Source: an uncultured Porphyromonas sp.
Lineage (GTDB): Bacteria > Bacteroidota > Bacteroidia > Bacteroidales > Porphyromonadaceae
Length of the DNA stretch: 6,148 nt
Reading direction: 5' to 3'
Assembly (NCBI GenBank): GCA_902465775.1
Contig: CABQOJ010000075.1
Coordinates: 1 to 6,148, forward strand
The notes under the pieces are model-generated. The model had not been told where the DNA came from, did no database searches, and saw nothing but the letters and a program-made list of their open reading frames with translations. A program made the position numbers and the translations under genes. Positions 1 through 5,147 of the stretch are shown here, one piece after another (positions within the stretch are counted from its first letter, which is position 1; the number at the start of each line of letters is the position of its first letter).

Positions 1-488
1 ATGGCTCGTGCTAAGCCTGCATGGTAGAGCGTGTCTAGATCTTTGCTGGGGCGCAGATTGGCAAAGCCCTCGCGAATCGACTGGTCCGTCAGCGAGGAGA
101 TCCAGAGGCGCTCCACGGGACAGGTGCAACCCGCTAGTTGAAGCACCCAGCGCTGTATCAGCTCGCCCTCTTGGCCCGCATCACCGCAGTTGATCACCCG
201 CTCTGCTTGCGAGACCAATCCCTGGATCACGGCAAACTGTCGCTCGATGTGCTCCTCGTGGATCAGTTTGATGCCGAAGCGCTCTGGGATCATCGGTAGC
301 GAAGCGAGGCGCCACCCCTGCCAACTGCTCTGGTAGTCCTCTGGCTCCTTGAGCGTGCAGAGGTGTCCGTAGGTCCAGGTGACGGCATAGCCATTGCCCT
401 CGATATAGCCCGAGCGAGCTTCGGTAGCTCCGAGTATCTTGGCTATGTCACGCGCTACGGACGGTTTCTCAGCAATGCAGACGATCAT
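1..488 (-). CDS. topB: DNA topoisomerase III, N-terminal part (cut by the window edge)
   Basis: Type IA topoisomerase, which cuts and passes single DNA strands to relax negative supercoils and resolve replication or recombination intermediates. The 162 visible residues start with MIVCIAEKPSVA and cover the Toprim domain. Glu7 in EKPSVA is the expected catalytic acid, YGHL lies at 40-43, and the second acidic motif is CGDAGQEGE at 101-109. In the usual DxDxE form the second Asp would sit at residue 105, where Gly is found; I recall this version from other Bacteroidia TopB proteins, so it does not look like damage. The active-site tyrosine lies beyond the left edge. The ATG at 488 is only 10 bp after the prfB stop, with no Shine-Dalgarno, which suggests co-transcription and perhaps coupled translation. 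The reading frame is open across the whole visible stretch. Family assignment is firm; completeness cannot be judged. Confidence 0.93.
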   Translation of the reverse strand, partial: MIVCIAEKPSVARDIAKILGATEARSGYIEGNGYAVTWTYGHLCTLKEPEDYQSSWQGWRLASLPMIPERFGIKLIHEEHIERQFAVIQGLVSQAERVINCGDAGQEGELIQRWVLQLAGCTCPVERLWISSLTDQSIREGFANLRPSKDLDTLYHAGLARA

Positions 489-498
489 AGTGGATCAC

Positions 499-1621
499 TT
501 ATTCATTAGTCGCGCCAGCTCCCGTCTGCATCAGGTAAGCCTTGATAAAAGCATCTATGTCGCCATCCATCACGCCGTTGACATCGGAAGTCTGATAGCC
601 TGTACGGTGGTCCTTGACACGGCGATCGTCAAAGACGTAGCTACGTATCTGAGAGCCCCACTCGATCTTCTTCTTATTCGCCTCGACCTCGCTCTGAGCA
701 GCACGACGACGCTCTAGCTCCTTGTCGTAGAGCTGCGAGCGTAGGAGGCGCAGAGCGTTCTCACGATTGTCCATCTGAGAGCGCGTCTCGGTGTTTTCGA
801 TGACGATCTCCTCCGTCTCGCCTGTGTCGGGGTCGGTGTATTGGTAGTGCAGGCGGACGCCCGTCTCCACTTTGTTGACATTTTGCCCACCAGCTCCACT
901 GGATCGGAAAGTATCCCACGAGAGCAGGCCCGGGTTCACCTCCACCTCTATCGAGTCGTCCACGAGGGGTACGACAAAGACCGAGGCAAAGGAGGTCATT
1001 CGCTTGCCCTGCGCATTGTATGGGGAGACACGTACGAGGCGGTGCACGCCGTTTTCGCTCTTGAGGAAGCCGTAAGCCAGCTCGCCCTCGATCTGCATGG
1101 TGACCGTCTTGACGCCCGCATCGTCGCCGTCCTGCCAGTTGGTGATGGTCACCTTATAGCCCGAGCGCTCCGCCCAGCGCTGGTACATACGCACCAACAT
1201 GGAGGCCCAGTCCTGACTCTCGGTGCCGCCAGCGCCCGCGTTGATCTTGAGAACAGCGCCTAGGCGATCCTCCTCAGCGCTCAGCATATTGCGTAGCTCG
1301 AGGTCTTCGACCAGCTTGATGGCACGAGCGTAGGCATCGTCCACATCTTGCTCCTCGACCGCCTCCTCTTTGTAAAAGTCGTACGCCAGAGAGACCTCCT
1401 GCGTAGCCGCATCGACCGCCTCAAAAGCTTCGATCCATGAGCGTATCTCGCCGACGCGTCGCATCTGTTGCTCGGCGCGTGGTACATCATCCCAAAAGTC
1501 TGGAGCTTGTGTCCGGAGCTCCTCTTCTTCTAGTTGGACACGTCGCTGGTCGATGTCAAAGATACCTCCCCAGCGCCTTCGTGCGCTCCAACAGCTCGGC
1601 TAGTTGGTCCTGTGTTATCAT
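499..1621 (-). CDS. prfB: Peptide chain release factor 2, made by programmed +1 frameshift
   Basis: RF2 ends translation at UGA and UAA codons by triggering peptidyl-tRNA hydrolysis in the ribosome. The gene is in two frames. Codons 1-21 (MITQDQ...GRYL) run from ATG 1621 to an in-frame TGA at 1558-1556. Skipping one base continues as DIDQRRVQLEEEEL and on to the stop at 499. The joined product is 373 residues, close to the 365 of the E. coli protein. The catalytic GGQ is at about 244-246 in SGAGGQNVNK. The stop-codon recognition tripeptide is SPY (199-201), where most RF2 proteins have SPF. The helical domain 1 precedes these and the conserved WGSQIRSYV lies near the C terminus. An internal ATG at 1464 gives a 321-residue ORF, but that would remove the start of domain 1 and ignores the frameshift signal. 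It sits 79 bp after the acyl-CoA synthetase gene and 10 bp before topB. Expression is expected to be self-regulated, because low RF2 lets the ribosome slip past the TGA. Confidence 0.96.
1555..1571 (-). promoter_or_regulatory. prfB programmed +1 frameshift site
   Basis: On the minus strand the sequence is GGGGAGG TAT CTT TGA C. It has all parts of the known RF2 recoding signal: an internal Shine-Dalgarno-like GGGGAGG, a three-base spacer, the slippery CTT, the stop TGA and a following C. The spacing equals that of E. coli (AGGGGG TAT CTT TGA C). Slippage of the peptidyl-tRNA from CUU to UUU moves the ribosome into the frame that encodes the rest of RF2. Conserved RF2 domain 1 sequence resumes directly after the TGA, which makes a sequencing error unlikely. 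Confidence 0.96.
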
Positions 1622-1642
1622 AATAATTATGTGTCTATCCGA

Positions 1643-1674
1643 GAGCGTATGCCACGAAGGGGTGGCGTGCGCTC
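1643..1674. repeat. Hairpin in the acyl-CoA synthetase-prfB gap
   Basis: Arms 1643-1655 (GAGCGTATGCCAC) and 1662-1674 (GTGGCGTGCGCTC) flank a 6-base loop. As plus-strand RNA all 13 positions pair, two of them as G-U wobbles, and the stem is followed by CTTTATTTATT. As minus-strand RNA, the direction of the genes here, the same two positions become A-C mismatches and no U run follows. It may be an intercistronic mRNA structure or a terminator for antisense transcription. The function is uncertain. Confidence 0.5.
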
Positions 1675-1700
1675 CTTTATTTATTGTGTCAATTGGGAGG

Positions 1701-3518
1701 TCAAAGGTACAGCTTTTCGATTAGCTCGGCGTACTGCTCGAGGATCGCTTTGCGCTTCAGCTTCAGCGTCGGTGTAAGTGTACCCGCCTCAATGGAGAAT
1801 GGCTCGGCCAGTAGCGCAATGCGCTTGACCTTCTCAAAGCCCGCCAGGTGCGCCTGCAACGGCTCTATATGACTCAGGAGTAAGTCGCTCACCTCGCTAC
1901 GCTGTGCTAGCTCGGCCGTGGGAAGGTCGGCCAGCGCCTCCTGACCACGCTCACGGAGCCGACGACGGAGCTGTTCGTAGTTGGGATAGATGAGCGCAGC
2001 GACAAACTTTCTCTGGTCAGCGACCACAGCGCACTGCTCGATGAGCGGACTGCTACTCAGCAGCGCCTCAACCTGTTGCGGTGCTATGTACTTACCATTG
2101 CTCGTCTTGTACAGCTCTTTGATTCGCTCGGTGAAGAATAGCGTACGCCCCTCCAGTCGTCCCGCATCGCCCGTGCGGAACCATCCATCCTCGGTGAAGG
2201 CTGTTGCATTAGCCTCATCGTTGTGATAGTAGCCCGGCGTGATCGTGTCGCCACGTAGCTGTATCTCCTGTGTCTCGGGGGCAATGCGTACCTCTACGCC
2301 TGGCACTACCTCACCCACGGAGCCTATCACATAGCGCCCAGGTAGGTAGCAGGAGACTGTTGCAGCGGACTCGGAGAGCCCATAGCCGACGACGATGTTA
2401 AAACCAGCCGACTGCAAGAACTCGTTGATCTCATTCGAAAGCGGAGCCCCCGCCGTCGGGAAGAAGCGACCCCGCTCCAAGCCTAGGACACGCTTCAATA
2501 TATAGAAAACCGTGTAGCGGTAGAAAGCATTGGAGATGCGTAGTCCCCAGGGAGCTTTGCGCCCGTGAATACGATAGTCTATATGGTACTTGTGCCCCAC
2601 ACGTAGTGCCTTCCTGTAGATGCGCTGCATCACAGGCTTCGCCTGCTCGATATGCTCCTGGACGCCTTGGTAGACTTTCTCCCAGTAGCGCGGCACGTTG
2701 CACATCACCGTGGGACGTATCTGAGGCATCAGCTCCATGATGCGCTTCGGGTTGGTCACGACCGCCACTTTGACACCTGTGGCGAGACAGTAGTAGACCC
2801 AGAGCTTCTCGAAGACATGGCTCAGCGGAAGAAAGTTGACCGACACGTCATGATCTCCCAGCGTTGGGAAGAGCTGCTGGTGTCGCTCCACCTGTGAGAG
2901 GATCATGTGATGGGTGATCTGTACCCCCTTTGGCGTGCCCGTAGTGCCTGAGGTGTAGATGATGACGGCCGTCTCGTCGGCTGTTCCAGCACCTAGCTGC
3001 GCCCGCACCTCCGTCTCGTAGGGCATCGCGTCACCCATCGAGAGGAAGGTGTCAAAGTACTCACTTCGCTCATCAGACGGATCACGTACCACCCGCTCGT
3101 CTAGGATAACCATCTGACGTAGCGTAGGGTGGTTCGCCAGGAGCGGGTAGACATTGTTGTACTGAAACTGTTCCCCCACGAAGATCAACTGGACGCCTGC
3201 ATGCTCCGTGATGAAGGCTACCTGCTCTGGCGAGCAAGTGGCGTAGAGCGGTACGCAGACAGCCCGTATCGCCATCAGTCCCAGCTCGGTGATGATGCCC
3301 TCCATCATGTTTTGCGTATAGAGCGCCACACGGTCGCCTGGCTTGACGCCAGCGCGTACCAGCGCCTGTGCCGCCAGCATCGTCTGCTCGGCCAGCTGCT
3401 CGCCACTCCACTCATGCCAGCGCTCCTCCGCCGTGCGATCCATATAGCGCAGGAGAGACTTGTTTCGATAAGTGGAGGCAAAGAGCTTGAGCAGATCACT
3501 CAGATGATTCATTGTCAT
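1701..3518 (-). CDS. Long-chain fatty acid-CoA ligase (AMP-forming acyl-CoA synthetase, FadD-like)
   Basis: Member of the ANL adenylating superfamily that activates a fatty acid with ATP to acyl-AMP and then transfers it to CoA. The 605 residues match the usual length of the bacterial long-chain group. Core motifs occur in order: the phosphate-binding loop IIYTSGTTGTPKG (186-198), PTAGAPLS (354-361), GYGLSES (378-384), WFRTGD (446-451), the hinge region ERIKELYKTSNGKYI (464-478), and LTPTLKLKR (581-589), whose Lys586 is the likely adenylation lysine. There is no signal peptide or clear membrane span, so it is probably cytoplasmic or peripheral at the membrane. Two ATGs, at 3518 and 3512, are both possible starts; neither has a clear Shine-Dalgarno, and a run of nine C lies 16 bp before the first. 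It follows the MarR gene by 33 bp, which points to a role in lipid or fatty acid handling under that regulator. Chain-length specificity cannot be read from sequence. Confidence 0.93.
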   Translation of the reverse strand: MTMNHLSDLLKLFASTYRNKSLLRYMDRTAEERWHEWSGEQLAEQTMLAAQALVRAGVKPGDRVALYTQNMMEGIITELGLMAIRAVCVPLYATCSPEQVAFITEHAGVQLIFVGEQFQYNNVYPLLANHPTLRQMVILDERVVRDPSDERSEYFDTFLSMGDAMPYETEVRAQLGAGTADETAVIIYTSGTTGTPKGVQITHHMILSQVERHQQLFPTLGDHDVSVNFLPLSHVFEKLWVYYCLATGVKVAVVTNPKRIMELMPQIRPTVMCNVPRYWEKVYQGVQEHIEQAKPVMQRIYRKALRVGHKYHIDYRIHGRKAPWGLRISNAFYRYTVFYILKRVLGLERGRFFPTAGAPLSNEINEFLQSAGFNIVVGYGLSESAATVSCYLPGRYVIGSVGEVVPGVEVRIAPETQEIQLRGDTITPGYYHNDEANATAFTEDGWFRTGDAGRLEGRTLFFTERIKELYKTSNGKYIAPQQVEALLSSSPLIEQCAVVADQRKFVAALIYPNYEQLRRRLRERGQEALADLPTAELAQRSEVSDLLLSHIEPLQAHLAGFEKVKRIALLAEPFSIEAGTLTPTLKLKRKAILEQYAELIEKLYL

Positions 3519-3534
3519 AGGCTGGCGATATTAA

Positions 3535-3543
3535 GGGGGGGGG
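3535..3543 (-). repeat. Homopolymer tract of nine C (minus strand) before the acyl-CoA synthetase gene
   Basis: Nine consecutive G on the plus strand, read as C9 on the coding strand, lie in the 33-bp gap between the MarR stop and the acyl-CoA synthetase ATG at 3518. The tract is outside both coding regions and ends 16 bases before the start codon, in or just upstream of the ribosome-binding region. Tracts of this length can change by slipped-strand mispairing. Whether this one does is not shown by one sequence. Confidence 0.85.
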
Positions 3544-3551
3544 AAAAGTTC

Positions 3552-4223
3552 TTATTTCTTATTTGAAGATGAGCGTTGCTTGATAGGCACCTTCTTGAGT
3601 AGCTCCTCCAGCTCTGTCTCTCGCTCGTTGAGGAAGAGCGGGTGATTGCTCTCGTAGAGCTGCTCATGGAGGGTATGGAGGAAGATCTTCTGATCCCACG
3701 AGAGGTCGCGCAGGAGTAGGTCACTACTCTGCTGCATGCGAGGCAGTAGCTCTCTGACCACCTTGCGCCCCTCGGGGGTGATCGATAGGAGTAGGCTACG
3801 ACGATCCTCCAGATTGCGTGTCTGCGAGATCAGACCGCTCTTGAGTAGACGGCGGATGATCTCACTGCCAGAGGTCTTCTCGACGACGTTGTAGTTGTTG
3901 AGCTCGGTCTTGGTCATCTCGCCCTTTGCCATCAGCGTGATGAGATAGGAGTACTCGTCGATGGTCTGGAGGGGCGTATCTTTGATCGCTTTACGCACGA
4001 GGTAGCGCATGTAGCGGTATACGAAGCTTATGTCACGCGCTATCACTGCATTGAGATAGGCATGACCCTTCGTGCCCGTCTCGGACTCCTCGCTGGATGC
4101 CTGCTGCTCAAGAGACTGATCAGCAAAGCGCAGGAAGTTGCTCAACGACTGCTCAGCATTGCCACGAAACTCTTCGTACCTCTCAACTAGGTCAAGTAAC
4201 TCATGTAATAATGGGTAACTCAT
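3552..4223 (-). CDS. MarR-family winged-helix transcriptional regulator
   Basis: DNA-binding regulator of the MarR type, which normally binds palindromic operators as a dimer and is often released by small lipophilic ligands. In the 223 residues the winged helix spans roughly 88-158. It includes MTKTELNNYNVVEKTSGSEIIRRL (103-126), covering the helix pair, then LLKSGLISQ, and the wing with the family signature EDRRSLLLSITPEG (139-152). Helices before and after, about 55-80 and 160-195, would form the dimer interface. The first 50 residues are an extra helical segment ending in a Ser/Glu-rich linker, and the C terminus is a charged tail (about 200-223), so it is longer than a minimal MarR of about 140-150. 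It lies 36 bp after the PspC gene and 33 bp before the acyl-CoA synthetase gene. Control of that gene, and of its own transcript, is the simplest inference. I saw no convincing operator palindrome next to it. Confidence 0.88.
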   Translation of the reverse strand: MSYPLLHELLDLVERYEEFRGNAEQSLSNFLRFADQSLEQQASSEESETGTKGHAYLNAVIARDISFVYRYMRYLVRKAIKDTPLQTIDEYSYLITLMAKGEMTKTELNNYNVVEKTSGSEIIRRLLKSGLISQTRNLEDRRSLLLSITPEGRKVVRELLPRMQQSSDLLLRDLSWDQKIFLHTLHEQLYESNHPLFLNERETELEELLKKVPIKQRSSSNKK

Positions 4224-4259
4224 ATTGTGCTATGCTTTTTCAAAAGGTTGCTAGTCGCG

Positions 4260-4451
4260 TTATCTCGCCCGTGGAACGAATATCCACAAGAGGATATAGA
4301 TGGGAATCCCCGCAAAGGCCGTTGTGCATGTTAGCAATAGGTAGATAATTCGCACGACTGTCGGATCCCATCCGAAGTAGTTTGCGATGCCTCCGCATAC
4401 GCCACCAATCCTTGCATCACGAGAGCGGTAGAGTCTTTTGTTGTTAGCCAT
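4260..4451 (-). CDS. Small PspC-domain membrane protein
   Basis: The 63-residue protein is a single PspC domain. It begins with a basic stretch MANNKRLYRSRDARI, then the signature GGVCGGIANYFGWDPTVVR (16-34), then one long hydrophobic stretch (about 35-59) that would form one or two membrane passes, ending in VPRAR. In enterobacteria PspC takes part in the phage-shock envelope-stress response. Stand-alone small PspC proteins are common in Bacteroidetes, where their role is not well defined, so stress function here is only inferred. It is the first gene of the minus-strand cluster and the only one here with a clear Shine-Dalgarno (AAGGAG, ten bases before the ATG), which supports the start at 4451. 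No other phage-shock genes are nearby. Confidence 0.9.
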   Translation of the reverse strand: MANNKRLYRSRDARIGGVCGGIANYFGWDPTVVRIIYLLLTCTTAFAGIPIYILLWIFVPRAR

Positions 4452-4461
4452 AATTGTAATG

Positions 4462-4467
4462 CTCCTT
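4462..4467 (-). promoter_or_regulatory. Ribosome binding site of the PspC-domain gene
   Basis: AAGGAG on the minus strand, with ten bases between it and the ATG at 4451. The other starts in this window lack such a match, as is usual in Bacteroidetes, so this one helps fix the start of the small gene. Confidence 0.65.
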
Positions 4468-4523
4468 AGCTAATTCATAAATCTGACGTAGCTCCGTTCA
4501 GTCAGGCCACGCTCATTTACCTA

Positions 4524-4531
4524 CAAATGTA
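4524..4531 (-). promoter_or_regulatory. Possible -7 element for the minus-strand cluster
   Basis: TACATTTG fits the Bacteroidetes -7 consensus TAnnTTTG and lies about 75 bp before the PspC start codon, a sensible place for an operon promoter. No TTTG or TTG is found 19-21 bases further upstream, where the -33 element should be, so the promoter is half supported. It is the only match to the -7 pattern that I found on this strand between 4452 and 4700. Confidence 0.35.
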
Positions 4532-4547
4532 CAAAAAGTTCTAGACT

Positions 4548-4587
4548 TCGCTGGAGCGAGAGCTAGAGACGAGGAAATCTCCAGCGA
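4548..4587. repeat. Inverted repeat, 9 bp arms
   Basis: TCGCTGGAG at 4548-4556 and CTCCAGCGA at 4579-4587 are perfect reverse complements, separated by 22 bases. No T run follows on either strand, so it is not a standard terminator. It lies directly upstream of the possible PspC promoter and begins the repeat-rich block that extends to 4838. Confidence 0.55.
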
Positions 4588-4602
4588 GCAAACAAAAATT
4601 TT

Positions 4603-4695
4603 CCACGGAGAGACGAAATAAAACTTCGGAAGAATGAAACGAAAGTTCGGAAGAATGAAATCAAACTTCGGAAGAATTTTTTCGTCCCTCCGTGG
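4603..4695. repeat. Inverted repeat, 16 bp arms, enclosing tandem repeats
   Basis: CCACGGAGAGACGAAA at 4603-4618 and TTTCGTCCCTCCGTGG at 4680-4695 are reverse complements at 15 of 16 positions. The 61 bases between them consist mostly of the 21-bp tandem repeat listed separately. The layout resembles a small non-autonomous mobile or dispersed element, but no transposase, target-site duplication or second copy is visible here, so its class is open. Confidence 0.7.
4625..4677. repeat. 21-bp tandem repeat, about 2.5 copies
   Basis: Units start at 4625, 4646 and 4667. The core TTCGGAAGAATGAAA is identical in the first two, followed by a six-base variable tail (CGAAAG, then TCAAAC). The third unit keeps TTCGGAAGAAT and then runs into T6. 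Because 21 is a multiple of three, each open frame gives a seven-residue repeat (for example ILPKFDF, ILPNFRF, ILPKFYF on the minus strand). This explains the long open frames here without needing a gene. Confidence 0.8.
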
Positions 4696-4742
4696 AGGTT
4701 CCGAAATTCCTCCCGAGGGATTGGGTGATTTCTTCTTGTGCA

Positions 4743-4838
4743 ACGGTTGTAGGGACGCACGGATCGTGCGTCCGTCCCCGTTAAAACCACGACGCCGTCA
4801 ACATTTGATGCAACGGACGCAGCGTCCCTACAGCCGTT
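4743..4838. repeat. Composite palindromic element, 17 bp inverted ends
   Basis: AACGGTTGTAGGGACGC (4743-4759) and GCGTCCCTACAGCCGTT (4822-4838) are reverse complements at 16 of 17 positions. Inside the left end is a second stem, GGACGCACG (4753-4761) with CGTGCGTCC (4765-4773) around a three-base loop. At the right end GGACGC (4815-4820) and GCGTCC (4822-4827) form a tight palindrome. CAACGG also occurs as a direct repeat at both ends (4741-4746 and 4811-4816). It could fold as one large or two small hairpins. It looks like an intergenic repeat of the dispersed palindromic type; I see no gene in it. Confidence 0.7.
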
Positions 4839-4865
4839 ATACGTCTCCGATTCCTCAACTCTTAC

Positions 4866-4896
4866 TTTGTTCTTACGAATATTTTCACTACCTTTG
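4866..4896 (+). promoter_or_regulatory. Bacteroidetes-type promoter upstream of the AraC-family gene
   Basis: TTTG at 4866-4869 and TACCTTTG at 4889-4896 are separated by 19 bases. This matches the -33 TTTG / 19-21 bases / -7 TAnnTTTG pattern used by the primary sigma factor of Bacteroidetes. Transcription would start a few bases after 4896, giving the downstream gene a leader of about 245 nt. No stronger match lies closer to the gene. Confidence 0.6.
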
Positions 4897-5147
4897 ATGT
4901 AGGAAGGATGGTCTGTACCTTTTTAGGAATAGACTGTTCTACCTCTTTGGGCGAGCGAATGAGGAGCGCCCCAGCGTCGTCCCTTTTGCTGGATTAGTAG
5001 GAGGAATGCCCTGTTAGAGACTATTGTGGCAGACTTGAGCGTTGCGAAGCAAGAGATATCAAGTAGCCCGTCGATCTACGCAGAGCTTCGTAGGGACACC
5101 TCATCGAGCGACTAGCACACTGTATACACTAACCTTAAGACGACTTT
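4897..5147 (+). other. Leader or intergenic stretch before the AraC-family gene
   Basis: The 251 bases have no convincing gene. Features seen are a 29-codon open frame from ATG 4908 to TAG 4995-4997 with AGGAAGG too close to its ATG, a short stem GGGCG/CGCCC near 4950-4975, and CTACG/CGTAG arms near 5075-5095. If the promoter at 4866-4896 is real, this is a long untranslated leader and could hold post-transcriptional control, but I recognise no known riboswitch. The coding start at 5148 has no Shine-Dalgarno. Confidence 0.4.

Noticed and set aside
8..193. Plus-strand 61-codon open frame at the left edge
   Set aside because: It is antisense to the Toprim domain of TopB and resembles no known protein.
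841..1263. Plus-strand 140-codon open frame opposite prfB
   Set aside because: It lies wholly within the well-supported RF2 gene on the other strand and shows no known domain; it is a shadow of conserved codons.
1556..1558. Nonsense mutation making prfB a pseudogene
   Set aside because: The TGA has the exact context of the known programmed frameshift site, and RF2 homology continues in the +1 frame right after it.
1702..1709. TACCTTTG on the minus strand as an internal -7 element for prfB
   Set aside because: It fits TAnnTTTG, but it is formed by the last codons and stop of the synthetase gene (TAC CTT TGA) and has no -33 element 19-21 bases upstream.
3129..3566. Plus-strand 145-codon open frame opposite the acyl-CoA synthetase gene
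   Set aside because: It is antisense to the conserved N-terminal half of the synthetase and has no recognisable motifs.
4513..4743. Minus-strand 76-codon open frame with ILPKFDF-type repeats
   Set aside because: The seven-residue repeat follows from the 21-bp DNA period. A second minus-strand frame is open over the same stretch, and the frame covers the likely promoter of the PspC gene.
4634..4897. Plus-strand 87-codon open frame beginning MKRKFGRMKSNFGR
   Set aside because: Its start is the 21-bp tandem repeat read in frame, and the rest crosses the palindromic element. Composition and context point to repeat DNA, and there is no ribosome binding site or recognisable domain.
4908..4997. 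29-codon leader peptide before the AraC-family gene
   Set aside because: The AGGAAGG sits directly against the ATG, too close to act as a ribosome binding site. No run of regulatory codons or following terminator was seen.
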